Below are positions 24,126 through 35,474 of a DNA stretch of 64,000 bases, one piece after another. The stretch's first letter is position 1. Each line of letters begins with the position of its first letter. The position numbers and the translations under genes were made by a program. The stretch is taken from contig OX104134.1 in NCBI GenBank assembly GCA_944470555.2, positions 15,665,248 to 15,729,247 of the forward strand, given 5' to 3'. The DNA is from Heterobilharzia americana (taxonomy: Eukaryota > Platyhelminthes > Trematoda > Strigeidida > Schistosomatidae). Below the pieces are notes generated by a model. It saw nothing but the letters and a program-made list of their open reading frames with translations. It made no database searches and was not told the origin of the DNA.

Positions 24126-25080
24126 AAGCATTATTGCCCTACAAATATGAGCTTTCTTTAGCATAGCTTAAAACATCAGTCTTGGTGTTAGTCCAGTTCC
24201 ATTTGAAAATTTCCTTATGTAGTAAGCAAACATTATGTGAAACTGACTTCGAGGTCATGAAGACGAGATGATAACCGTGCCACTGCAGGATTCATATCAG
24301 CGGCGTTCAGGTTGCCAACTGGTTGTTCTGCCAGTTGAGAAACGGGACCTAGCTAATAACAGGGATTTATATTAGCTTCAAGTGCTGAGAGTTTATCTGG
24401 CTGTCATATGAATTCTTGGTGCATAAATATTTGTAAATAGTTACCACAACAACTGCCTAACTGGGTTTAGTCATCGAGGTGGAATAGAGGGGAGGCTGTG
24501 GATTGGTTATGGATCAGGGTCTGAAACAGCCACCATTTCTAACGCTGTTTTGTAATACACTATTAATACTAAACGTAAAATAAAACTTTGTTCATGACAG
24601 TGCCTTAAAATCTATACATGAGTAAGTATTATCATCGTGTTCATGAAGGCGGTATATATTAAAATTTATTAGGATTTCATTGCAAAGGATTATGACTTAG
24701 AACAGGTTTCTACAGCATGAAGCGAACAACATGCAATGGCTTTTATAAATATGCGTGAACTGATTGATACATTCAGTGTCAAATGACAGGAATCACTGTT
24801 TTATCTGTTCAAGTTGTTTTCATTGGTCATTTGGTTGAGTTTATGGATGAAAAACTGGTACTCAAAAGGTCTAACTTATAGGATTTCCGAAACAAATTTA
24901 AGTCACATAAAACATGTCCCCTTCACTAAGTTGTATCTTTGGACCCTCGATAACTTCGTTCCCTTTCTCTCTGAAGCTTTCAATTAACGATATAGCACGA
25001 CCTGACAGAAGTAAGGATGTGGAGACCATTGAGTGCTGACTCTCTGGATCAGCAGTAGCAGTCTCACCATGAAATCCAAA
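24126..25080. other. AT-rich DNA, no gene recognised
   Basis: No transposon domain or RNA gene recognised. An open frame at 24898-25110 (minus) overlaps the next SINE piece and is not called a gene. Confidence 0.45.
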
Positions 25081-25190
25081 GGTAGTTAGTTTGATCCCAG
25101 GTGAAATCACAGGTGTGCATGGTTGAGGAGTCCTAAACTAGGGTAAAACGACTTTCCAGAACTACCAGGTTTCCACTGTTTCTCAAAATG
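25081..25190 (+). repeat. SINE fragment with degraded hammerhead-like core
   Basis: A B-box-like AGTTTGATCCC (25088-25098) is followed by GGTTGAGGAGTCC (25121-25133), ACTAGGGTAAAAC (ending 25149) and TTTCCAG. This keeps the order core box, helix II arms, GAAAC box and cleavage region seen in schistosome hammerhead SINEs. The core box is TTGAGGA rather than CTGATGA, the GAAAC box is AAAAC and the cleavage triplet is TTC. The A box is not recognisable. It is inactive as read. Confidence 0.42.
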
Positions 25191-28128
25191 ATATCAGTCC
25201 ATGATGAACACCAACTTTTTAAATTTTTTTCCACATCCCATCATGCTTTCAAAACTTATGTCAACCCACTAGATACTATTATAAGTAGGCACCTAATGAA
25301 CTGAACAATGATGAATCGTGTGAAACGCCAGAGCCATGTAGTTCAAATTTGATTCAGATAGAATGAACTTTCAGCTGTATCACAGAACTGTTGAGGCAGT
25401 TTAACATCAACGAAACGTACAATTTTGTTCACTACAAGGTCTGCAATAACTCTTACAGAATATGATGAGTTAAAACTTTTTAAATTTCTTCCAGTTTTTA
25501 ATTTATTTTTACAGATGTTCAGAAATCATTATTATGAGGCAGTAACAATTCTGAATTACATATGAAATTTTCAAGAGTCTTATGAAGATACATCTTGGCT
25601 GATATTGTCCAGAATCCTTATCGTTTCTCTATGATGTAGTCCTATGTAGTTCGACAAGATAACATTTATTAGACCATGATCATAATGCTGACATCCGGTT
25701 AGGCTATCCATTCATTCATGAAAAACAACCACAACACTGTGGTCTGTAAAATCTTAACTGGTCTTTGTCACGTTGTCCATATGTGTATGCTGAATTAGAG
25801 ATAGGACACACAAATCAATAAATCCTTCTTGACTCATATTGTTTTTGACCCAAATACAACTTATTTGGTCTTCTTGAAAGCACGCTCGGTCCACAGTCTA
25901 GTAAAAGGCTCTGTCTGGTTACTGACATAACGATTGCTGGTTTGTAGCATTGACTATCATTTGTAAAACATCTATGAAGTGTATGCTAACGAAATCTGAA
26001 ACAAAATAATGTTTAGTGAAGAAACTTGAATACTGACACAATAACTTCTTCTAAGGACAGATGACATTTGATGATCGTCCCATTTTATGATGATTTAATA
26101 AAATTATTTCTACAATCAAGTCATTTACATGATTTCACTATCGAAAACTTGAAAGAAATATACAACAGTAATGATGGTTTTTTTCTAATCAATTGAAAGG
26201 CTGAAGTATCAGTATATTTATTTCTGTTTATCTGTGGAGAAATATTTTTCATAACCTCCAACCAAAAATTTAACTATCACTTGTGTTCAAATCTTGGAGC
26301 AGGATAAGAAATCAGAATGACCCTGATTAAAATTTGAGATTTGTAGTTTTTTATACAAATTATTCTGTTAAGCATTCACATGTACTTCGGTCTGGGTACT
26401 GGGATTAGAGCACAACGGTTCAACTGACCATTCTATCATACCAACGAATCAGGTAGAAGAGACGAAGATGAGAGATAGAAAAATAAGGGATAAAACGATC
26501 AAAAGAGGTAAAAGTTAGTAAAAGAGTTGGAGGCTATACAGCAGTGATGAAATGTGATATGAAGATTAAAATAAAGGTAACGTGATGATACCTCTATGCC
26601 GCTGAAATTGAGGCTCATCCATGCCGTGCAGAACCTTAACAGAATGTCTGAATTCCCCCTAACGGATGGGACTAACAATCAGAAAATTCAAGGACTAATG
26701 TCAAGTTTAGTTCGCCTGTTTCTTACTAACTTACAACCTTAACCTACTTTAAGTAACACTACGCAATAAGATAGGCAATGGTTGGGCAAAGTGACTTCAC
26801 CACACATGGCCTTTGATACAAAGGTAGTGATGGCCTAACAATGCAAGTTTTCCTATGTTCTTCACCTAAATGGCCGTGTTATGTAACCACGATAGCAGAA
26901 TGCAGCGAAATAAAATGCAGTAGAATCAAAACATACAAACAGTCAGTTATTATGGCTGCAAGATATTTGCAGACAATAGAAAAAAACCAACTCGGACTTT
27001 TGTATCCGTGAAGAGATTTTTTTTGACCATTTAACTGTCGGGGCTTATCTGATTTCTCGATTAGGTAAAGTGGTCAAAACACTCGGTCACTTCATTCTCT
27101 ATTTATAGACAAGGTGCCAGTGCACAGCGGTCCAGCAACAACAATTTGCTGATGTTAATGAGACATATTAGCTCCAGTTTCATTTAAAAACCTCTAACAC
27201 AATGAGTAAGCGAGTTTATTCTTCAGTATCGTTGCCTGATTGCTGTTAGTATTAAGGTTCAGTATAAGCAGTTCTTCTATGAAAGATTTGAGCTGAAATG
27301 CATTTGTAAAATCAATGGTTGTAAAGTGATTTCAAGCTCAATAAAGATCTATCATCAAATGTGACCGTTCCCCATACACCTCAACGAAACATCTTCATAT
27401 GGAGTTATTCTGAGATAATGCGACAGATTTATTTAAGAAAAAAGTCAAGGTCCATATAAAGGACATTTCTTTGTGGCCAACCTTTGAATCACACTCCTGT
27501 CAGAAACCCATTCATCAGTAGACTAAGAATAAGCTGGAGCATTGGGCCACATCGATGTTTGTACATCAGTTCACTTATTCCTGTGGAGCCATTTACATAG
27601 TCTCTACCATGTGTCAGCTTATGCAAAGTGCTAGGGAACACTATCCAATTTAGTCGACAAGTAGAGAATGGAAATGCATCCTCATCTCTGTAAGAGAACA
27701 CTCAGTAAAAGCATGACATTTGGCTCAGTTTGATGGGTCCTTCGAATTTCAGTACCAAGTGCGATCAATCCACTTGAAAGGAGTGAGACTAAAACATCTG
27801 TGCATGGCCTACGTTTTGGTGATTCAAACCATGATTATGAGTTCAAGAGAAGTATGTACAACCTCATTCTTTGACATGGGCTTCGTAGAGGACTGATCCC
27901 TCTAGGTAATTCCTTTTTGATGTCATTGTTTTTTCATTTTGTAATCATTTTGTTCATTTACCTAATAAGTAACTTTCCATTATCATGCGATTTACATTGA
28001 TCAGAAGTTACTCTGGACTGATCTATTCCTTTTGCTATGTGTTCACTAATGTACTGGTAAGAGAGTAGTTTCGTCGGAAAGGAAATGTTTTATACAATTG
28101 TGTTCTGGGTTTTCAAGTGTTCAAGCAG
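25191..28128. other. AT-rich DNA, no gene recognised
   Basis: No domain or repeat family recognised. A 70-residue minus frame at 27489-27701 has no motif. Confidence 0.45.
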
Positions 28129-28321
28129 GATTAACATTAGATATAAATTGTATTTGTATAAGTCACAGCGGGTTTGAAATCAAACAATATATATCCTTGA
28201 TATTTAATTTTGATTATTTCCCTGAAGAAGCTCGGACCAGACTCCCATGCGAAACGTTGGAATTATTTGATTTCAAACCCTCTATGACTTACACAAATAC
28301 AAGCTATGTCTAGTGTTAATC
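28129..28321. repeat. 56-bp imperfect inverted repeat with 81-base loop
   Basis: Arms 28129-28184 and 28266-28321 pair at 49 of 56 positions. The loop holds the hammerhead-like motif listed next. The layout, long arms around ribozyme core boxes, resembles the 14214-14310 hairpin although the arm sequences differ. A 71-residue plus frame through this region is a by-product of the hairpin. Confidence 0.8.
28217..28263 (+). ncRNA. Hammerhead-ribozyme-like motif in hairpin loop
   Basis: TTCC (28218-28221) precedes CTGAAGA (28222-28228), one change from the canonical CTGATGA. GAAAC (28251-28255) is followed by GTT and GGAA (28259-28262), which pairs with TTCC as helix I. GAAAC-GTT leaves a helix III of two pairs and no loop, as described for minimal hammerheads in PLEs. 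Helix II is weak: a GC/GC base, then GGA with TCC. Activity is uncertain. Confidence 0.45.
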
Positions 28322-31300
28322 TTTTATTCAGCGCCCAATATTTGCCATACTATACTATCAAGTCTTGATCATAGTTTATATAAATTCGGATAGGATTATC
28401 CTGATATTCTAAGATTCTTAGCAACAGCTTTCGTGTTTCAATATCTCATGCTTCACATTTAGGATGACCTATTTATTTGACCAATCAACTGCTCAGTTTT
28501 GTTTCAAACAGGGGTTTCACCAACAAAACTCCTTTTATCTGTTCGACATTTTTCCAGTAGCTAAATCACAGTCTTGAGAACTCAGTAGTTATCACATTCC
28601 AGTCCACCATAAGTGAATAAAATCCTGTTATTGGTACCTACAGAATTCAGGGTTTCAAGTATGTTCACTGACTTGTTATTTTGCTTTTTTTTATTTTCCA
28701 GTTGTCTTAAATACCTCGGCTAACAAAAGTGGATTCATACAGTACATTATTGTTGACTGATAAAAAAAGGATTCTATGCCTTACTAACTATCACATGAGT
28801 GGACAAAGAAAATCTGATCCATTGAAAATATGCCTTGCGTGATAGACAAATATTTTCTGCTAATTCCTAATTATATTTGTAGTATAAGTTTTGGAAGTAC
28901 ACTCAACACAAATATAAAAAGTTGCATGTTATATTATTAACAAAAACACAAGCCATGTCTGCTAAAAACAGAATATTTTATTCATGAAAAAAAGGATTAT
29001 TATCCTTTTGTTTTCTCCTTCATTCACTTCAAGTGATAGTTAGTTGTTTTAGTTATTGGGATGACATTGAATTACACAGTTTAAATTGAAGGTTCATGCA
29101 GAATAGTAGAATTATCTCTGTCTGAGGTTAAAATCTTATAAATAATCATCCACAAATTTGGTGTAATAGACAGTATACAAAAACAGAACAAATATCAGTT
29201 GCAAGTGACTTCTTGATCTAATGAAATCTTTAAAAAATTTATTAATCGTTGTAGGTTTGAGCGAACACTGGTACAGTTTTTAAAACACGTACTTCAATCA
29301 GTACAAACTGACTACATTGGTAGTTGCCACACTTTGCTTTTCCATCTGATATCAGCAATGTTTAATTAACACCTACCGTTCTGTATTTAATTTTCAACTG
29401 TAATGGCCTGTCACAGTGTGGCAAAACACTTGAGTGATATGAATGAGCGAAGCAAGTGAATTTGAACCAAACTGTCTGTATCTGTGATACAAGTCCACTT
29501 TGGGTGAATTTTCTTTTGAAAGAGCGAATCAACTTACTTTCCTTCGGAAATTCTCAGGATATCACTTAATGAGCTCCATCTTATATTTCACTTGTGCAAA
29601 ATACATGCTGAAAACCAATAGATTTTTTTGGCAAACATTAAACAGTCCTATGACGTTGTATTTATCTATGCACGCTTGTTATATCAAACTCAATCTAGTA
29701 GCCATAGAGAGTGAGTCGTTCTTCAGTAATACAACTTTACTTTTCAAGTCATGAAATTGCTTTGCCAATGAACAGTATCTTTGATGTAGTTAAAAATTGC
29801 AAAGGTGGGTTGCATACGGTATCCATTTCATAAACAAAAGTTCAACTATAAAAGGTTAATATTAATTTTATGAAGATTACGCCACAGAGTTGGCAAAATA
29901 AGTATTATCTAAAATCGCTGAAAAATTTACGCCATCCAGCTTATCAGTTAAAATCGTGCTTCTGTTTACCAAGTTATTCTGTCCGCAAATGAAACTAGGC
30001 CTAAAGAAATTGCGTTACAAAATATCCTACTTTAGCGAGCTAAGGAACAGTGGTTTTACTTTTACTATACGGTATAAAACTTGAGTTGTTACCAAAGAAA
30101 TGCCCTAATATCTTTTGTGCTTCTTCTAAAAACTGATAATTACTCAAACATTTGTGATGCTTCGACGTGACAAACTTTTATTCTGCATATTTTTGAAGCA
30201 GTCAGCCGATCTCTGGGTACAATTCTGCCTCTATTCAAGTCTTCGTTTAGCCTTGAGTCAACACGTGGTATCATAGGTGCCATACTATTAAATCAGCGCT
30301 ATCATAGATGATCTTATTAACGGTTTCGAAGACTCAGGTATTTTGTTATGACTGAATGATTTCAAGTGACTTTTAATCATGGGATGTCATTTAGACGGAA
30401 AAACTGCTTCATCTTAGTTTCAGACTTTTTGATAATGAGCACTGTTGACCCTATAAGAGATGAAGCCAGCTCTCTTGACCAGTGCATCATAATTTAGTGA
30501 TTGATTTGATACCTAATGGTTCATGCTTTTAGATTCGTGGTATAACTCAACTGTCATACAGTGATACCATTGAGTATATTTTCTCAAGCTCAACATAGTT
30601 CACTCCATTTGCCACGAATTTTCACTTGGAATCCTGGAATTCGATCCTGAAGCGAGCTACCAATTGTTAGGAGGGCAGCAATTTAGATAACTAATAGTAG
30701 CCGCACAGACGTTGATTATTTTCAATACAAACTCTTACATTTTTTTCAGTCTACGGACATTCGTGCATTTGTCATCCATAAAAAGTTAGTAATTAAGGGT
30801 GAGTGGGTAGCATTCCTGTTACCTTACTCGATGGAACCTCCAACTAGTTGACTAGGATGCCGCTGGTTTCAAGGAAACATAGACTCAAGTTGCCTTACAA
30901 CCCCATTAATCACCCTTTGAGCACATAAATTAAATCTATTTGATTAAAGTTAGAATAACTGATCTACCTTGTAAATTTACTTCAGAAATAGAAAGGATGT
31001 TATTTATCTGTTGTCTATTCAGTACACTGTTGAATTATATACTGAATGTTATATTGCGCATAATCACGTAACATCATGATTTGATCTTCATAGTCCTGTT
31101 GCCTTCCATTCTTTGATTTTATTGTTGGCAGAATCGTCCACGTATGTGTGATCGGCGCTGAATCATTCGTTTCTTACTTGTTAGGTGTTGGCTTGAAGAT
31201 TAGAAATTTGATAGTAGATTTTTATTCCCATTGAACTACATTGGGATTTAATGTAGGTGATCTGTCAAACTCTTGTTTAATTACGTGCTACTACATGCAT

Positions 31301-31495
31301 AACAGCGGCTATTTTTTCTACACTGTTGATTCTAGGTAAGCACTGTTATTCAAGGTTGTTTGTTAGATGCAATATGCAGTAAGAGAGCGTTATTTTCAGG
31401 GTCAATAAAAGACAGTGGGTTGCCTACCTCTCAACGCTCAATGGGAACTAAGATGCTTGAGAGTGAAATTGATTTCAAGATAGAGACAATAAATA
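28322..31495. other. AT-rich DNA, no gene recognised
   Basis: No motif, repeat family or RNA gene was recognised. An 84-residue plus frame at 29500-29754 has no recognisable domain. Confidence 0.45.
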
Positions 31496-31800
31496 CTAGT
31501 GTTTAGCAACGTCATGAAGTTGTACTCGTATCTTTATAGTGTCTGTCGTTCTAAATTTGGCTAAGTTCGTAAGTTGTGATAATCTCACTGACTCCGATAG
31601 GGTAGTTTGACTTCTGTACTTGACTCCATAACCATTGTGTAGCATGTGGTAAAGCAAATCATTTTGTTTATTTGAGTTAATAAGATTTTTAAGCTGACAG
31701 AATTTGTTTCTGAGTAAGTTTGTAGATGTGAATGAGCTTGTAGTTCCAGTACTTTTCAAAATTCTACGTAAGGCTCCGAGTATTTTTTATTCACAAGCCA
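31496..31800 (-). mobile_element. Penelope-like retroelement fragment 3 (linker and GIY-YIG), decayed
   Basis: The minus frame reads SFTSTNLLRNKFCQLKNLIN, then QNDLLYHMLHNGYGVKY, RSQTT and SVRLSQLTNLAKFRTTDTIK. In PLEs the linker reads like AFTPTN.LRNKLC.LKDPI and leads to VVY.I.C..CGVKYIGQTTR, the GIY-YIG core, so the Ile-Gly of YIG is replaced here. The same NLAK(F/Y)R(T/M)TD segment occurs in fragment 5, so both belong to one lineage. Upstream frames to about 31880 give weak continuation. The downstream C-terminus cannot be read. Too short and mutated to be functional. Confidence 0.7.
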
Positions 31801-32902
31801 GCACAATAGCAGCATAACGCTCTTTTCTGTTTTGTTGAGGTTGCTATTTATAATATTAAAACTAAATTCTCTTATGTTTTTATGAATCCACTAGTAAACT
31901 TTCGAGAATAATTGTTGAATAGCAGCGTTTGGGAGGAATTCATCAAAAACCGACTGTTTGATTAAGACAAATAATATCAGGTCTCAACAAAGTTTGCCAA
32001 TAATAGGTATCTGTAAGAACCAGCTATTTGTTGGTAGCAGAGTTGAAACATATAACTACTTCTATGCAACTGTTTGAGGACCATGTTTTGAACAGGTCCT
32101 TCTATTCTGTTTTTCGGAAGAAAGATATCTGTCGTACATGATAGAAATAAGGTTCTTCAATAATTGGGTGACAAAGGGACTTTGCTCTCTTCCTGGTCGA
32201 CTGATATCTATCTGATGAACAGTTAATAATTGTGTTGTATAAAGTTCACAGTTTGCTTTGTTATAACAAGATTGTTAAGGTCATGCAGGTGACAAATGAA
32301 TCCATTTAGTGAAAATCATTTAATGGCCTTTAAGAAAAAGTTAACACTTATTAGTCTGTTAATAAATATTGGAGTCATTAGCTGTTAGGCTACTTCAAAC
32401 TACTGTCGGTTTGACTAGACGTAAATTCAGTATTTGCACAAAGAAGGTGCATATGCAAAAGTATATTATTCATTTGAACTGATTCAATGACTAGTCTTCA
32501 GCTATTTCAAAGAAATTTCTTGTCATCGTTAGTTAAATGACACCAATACTACTTATATGTATCAACAGACTTACTGGATGTGACAAAGATGGAGCAGATT
32601 TATGCATATATATTAAAAATGAGGTTTACAACGTTTTACACTTAACTAAAATGTAACTCACTGTATAATACCTATTTTAAACCTATCCTTTTTAAAAAGA
32701 TGAACGGCGTTAATGTTATTTTCTGTGGAGAAATTGTATTAGAGGTTTCGATGGTTCATGGGCACCCTACTATCTCTTTAGTTTCAAGTGAATGTCTACT
32801 TCTGAAGTAGCTGAATTACGTAATCATTTTTCCGCACAACTCGTATCCATCAACTCGCATTGTCAATACATTTCATCATAACGCACCAATATATTGCTAA
32901 AT
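31801..32902. other. AT-rich DNA, no gene recognised
   Basis: Weak upstream PLE similarity may reach about 31880. Nothing else recognisable on either strand. Confidence 0.4.
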
Positions 32903-33179
32903 AAACTATATTCTTGCACTGATTGGTCATGGGGGTGCAACCAATTTCATGTTGTCTAGTCCTGAGTGTAGGCCGAATTCTATCGATCATATTTGTAATG
33001 TGGCCACCAAGCTAGGAGGCTCAGCATCGTGGTGCACATTAGTAGATGTTAGTTGGTTGGAGGCAGTCAGTAAGAAGCCCTGAACCTAGGTTTCGTGCTT
33101 GTTGGCACTGGTCAGCAAACAGGAAACCTAGGTTCAGGGCTTCCTACCGATTGCCTCCAACCAACTAAACTGTATTCTT
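32903..33179 (-). mobile_element. R1 element with target-site duplication
   Basis: AAACTATATTCTT (32903-32915) and AAACTGTATTCTT (33167-33179) are a 13-base direct repeat with one mismatch, flanking a 251-base unit (32916-33166). The unit opens with CACTGATTGGTC and CTAGTCCTGAGTG, shared with other R1 copies, runs through a GTGGCCACC segment and ends in a long hairpin. A duplicated target of this size suggests insertion by target-primed reverse transcription or a similar route. No ORF and no clear Pol III boxes are present in this copy, so it is non-autonomous; the mobilising partner is unknown. Confidence 0.65.
33052..33165. repeat. 43-bp inverted repeat forming the end of the R1 element
   Basis: Arms 33052-33094 and 33123-33165 pair at 40 of 43 positions with a 28-base loop. 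The arm sequence includes GCCCTGAACCTAGGTTTC. Part of it (GGAAGCCCTG) recurs at 61159-61168 next to another R1 copy. The transcript would fold into a stable hairpin. Confidence 0.85.
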
Positions 33180-33188
33180 ATTTAGCTT

Positions 33189-33475
33189 CTATTTGATCCC
33201 CTGAAGCTTATAGTCAGCGAGAATTAAATGGATATTTCTGAGTAATTTATATATTAACTCATCCTGGCTAACCAAAGGCTCCAGAAGGCAGAGCCTTATC
33301 ATCAATTTTGGTATTACAGATTGATAGCGACTAGAAGTGGAGTCCAGGATATGAGTTTCTATCAACTTAGGACTCGTCGGCTGGATGAAACCTCCTTCCC
33401 AGTGAGCCATGCTGTTCTCACCCAGAACCGATAACTTCAAACTCCATAACGTTATCCACTAGACCACTGAGTCAA
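33189..33475 (-). mobile_element. tRNA-headed SINE (Sm-alpha-like) with degraded hammerhead
   Basis: On the minus strand a Pol III A box TGGTCTAGTGG (rc of 33458-33468) matches nearly perfectly and a B-box-like GGTTCTGGGT (rc of 33421-33430) follows. A hammerhead-like block comes next, then about 150 bases of SINE body. The order promoter, ribozyme, body is that of schistosome Sm-alpha SINEs. The open frame across it is a by-product. Confidence 0.75.
33339..33388 (-). ncRNA. Degraded hammerhead ribozyme in SINE
   Basis: Minus strand: ATCCAG (33381-33386) and CTGGAC (33342-33347) form helix I with five good pairs. The core box is CCGACGA in place of CTGATGA, and AGAAAC keeps the GAAA box. The helix II arms are changed, and the cleavage triplet is ATC or similar. 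Two core substitutions make activity unlikely. Confidence 0.6.
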
Positions 33476-33889
33476 GATAGCCATTTCTTATACAACGGGT
33501 ACAGTTTATATGATGTTGCTTGTAATGTCTCATTGTTGACTGAATCAAACTGATAGGCCTCTATTGTCACATGGACTCTTATGAAATTGCCTCAGTTTTG
33601 ATATTTATGATGAGTCATTTCGGTTTAATCAACAACAGGATAATACAAGCAACATCGTGAATTATCATCAGTTTTCATCAAAGATTTATGTCTAATGGAT
33701 AAAGAAATTGCAGTCAATGGTAGGTAAATTTCCAGTTGTGCATTTACTGTCAGAAGGAATGAAGGATTTAGACGTTTTTCTGTAGTTTACGGTTGATACT
33801 TCCACAGGAAGCGGTAATAAGATGCAACTGGCAGTTGTAGAATAGGTTCTTAAATCATTTTGAAAATAAAAGACTTTCAGTTCACCTGC

Positions 33890-34022
33890 AGGTGATTTCA
33901 TGATAAGTTACCTTCTGAATTTACCTGGACCCAATGAGTGATTTTCTTCCCACTGACACTCAAACCTAGTACCAATCGCTTCAAAGGCTAAAGGATTATC
34001 CACAAGTACACTGAGGCACAAT
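33890..34022 (-). repeat. Truncated SINE copy (promoter end)
   Basis: On the minus strand TGTACTTGTGG (rc of 34000-34010) aligns with the A box of the neighbouring SINEs and GGTTTGAGTGT (rc of 33956-33966) with the B box. GGGTCCAGG about 40 bases later sits where the hammerhead helix I should be, but the core boxes are not recognisable. Confidence 0.5.
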
Positions 34023-34194
34023 AGCCGCCTCTTGTACCAAATTAATCATCATAATAAGTATTCAGGGAATATTGAGGCATCCACATAGGAGCTTATATGC
34101 CAACAGAGGTAGAACAGTTCGATCCAGTAAAACAACGAAGAATTGCAAGCGTATCAACAAATAATTATGGTTAGTATCTGCTGTATAAGAGGTG

Positions 34195-34420
34195 GCTGTC
34201 AGACCTCAGTGGCCTAGTGGATAATGTTTTGGCGTTCGAGGCGATGGATACGAGGTTCGAGTTTCGCTAGGGATAACACCACTCACTGGGGTACAGGTAT
34301 ATCCAGTCGACGAGCTCCAAATCGAACGGAACGCGCATACTGGATTCCTCTACTAGCCACAACCAAGTAAATTATCACTGTGAATATTCAGGTAACATTG
34401 AGACATCCGCGTAAGACTCA
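34195..34420 (+). mobile_element. tRNA-headed SINE (Sm-alpha-like) with embedded hammerhead remnant
   Basis: A perfect Pol III A box TGGCCTAGTGG (34210-34220) and a B box GGTTCGAGTTT (34254-34264, last bases changed) are spaced as in a tRNA. A hammerhead-like block follows at 34297-34348. The body then ends with TATTCAGGTAACATTGAG near 34386-34403. A similar tail, TATTCAGGGAATATTGAG, sits just upstream at 34059-34076, as if a second copy lies head to tail. The family resembles the Sm-alpha SINE of Schistosoma mansoni, whose transcripts carry a hammerhead. Such SINEs are made by Pol III and moved by LINE machinery. Confidence 0.82.
34297..34348 (+). ncRNA. Hammerhead ribozyme remnant in SINE
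   Basis: Helix I is intact: ATCCAG (34301-34306) pairs with CTGGAT (34340-34345). The core reads TCGACGA (34307-34313) against CTGATGA, three transitions. The GAAAC box reads GGAAC (34328-34332). The cleavage triplet is ATA where GTC is expected. The ACGCGC segment between box and triplet is kept. Best read as a ribozyme dead by core decay, its flanks still conserved. Confidence 0.75.
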
Positions 34421-35037
34421 CGTGGTTCCAAAGTTATATATTACTTTAATATTATTCAGTCTTATGTGACGTTCATTGTTGTGTACAGATTTGCATGTTA
34501 TCGTTCAAACTGTATTGGTTAAAAGAACTTACAGATTTGAATGAACTTAGCGTTTTCACAAAGATGTCTAAATCTACTCAGAGGAACAATAATCTTATGT
34601 TCTAGAAACCAACTTGTAAATGTTTACGAAAATAAAATTTTAACTTGAAAAATTTAAAAAAACTTTTTGAAACATAAATTTAAACATTATAAAGAACATC
34701 ATTTAAATACACAGCAAAATTCACAAGGGACTCTCTAATTCTGATGGGAAAAATGTTGTTAAATGCTGATTTTTATATTTTAGCCTCCACTTGACAAAAT
34801 ATTCATCCTAAAGTAGTTTAACTTCTGAAATAAATTAAAAAATATACGTAATACTTATGAACGGTCAAGTTTTACAATTGATGAAATAGGAAGACAAAAT
34901 TATTACTTAATTCTTGTTAGACCTATGAACTAAGCAACTCAAGAAATATTTCAATTCCTGCTTTCTAACATTTCCACTCAACAAACTTTATTCATCATTG
35001 TTGACTCATTACATCCTTTTTCTTTCAACCTCTTCGT

Positions 35038-35040
<3 letters not shown>

Positions 35041-35068
<28 letters not shown>
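35041..35068. repeat. (TA)n microsatellite
   Basis: Fourteen uninterrupted TA units. Confidence 0.95.
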
Positions 35069-35072
<4 letters not shown>

Positions 35073-35449
35073 AGTTGAGTAGTTTCTTGTATTTACCTAC
35101 TAAGTTCCAAATGAGATGCAACATAACCGACAAAGTTCATGCTGCATCTTTCATAATGATACGTGCATTGCTGATTTTTTTAGAATAACACTACAGCTGT
35201 CATGGATTGTTTTTCTTTTTTTGTGGCTTATTTTCAGGGACTGATTGGAAGAATTACCTGTAGTACAACTAGTGGAATTATTGTAGCTCGTAGTTATTTG
35301 CAACACTAAGATTAATGCTGGTTCCTAGTTAGAAGTAATTAAAAAAACGTTCCAAATAATTTTGATAAAATGTATAACCTATAACGAATAATACTGCACT
35401 GTTTTTTTATTACAACCAAGTTTGTTTCGACCACTACTCATCGAATGCA

Positions 35450-35474
35450 TATATATATATATATATATATATAT
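35450..35474. repeat. (AT)n microsatellite
   Basis: About twelve uninterrupted AT units. Confidence 0.95.

Noticed and set aside
24898..25110. 70-residue minus frame
   Set aside because: Overlaps a SINE piece and shows no motif.
25390..25425. CTGTTGAGG followed by GAAACGTAC, hammerhead-like
   Set aside because: GTTGA pairs with TCAAC across the core itself and no helix II or helix I forms in the required places.
28098..28313. 71-residue plus frame
   Set aside because: Coincides with the 56-bp inverted repeat and has no domain.
34210..34264. A and B boxes as a true tRNA gene
   Set aside because: No cloverleaf arms or anticodon loop; the sequence continues as a SINE.
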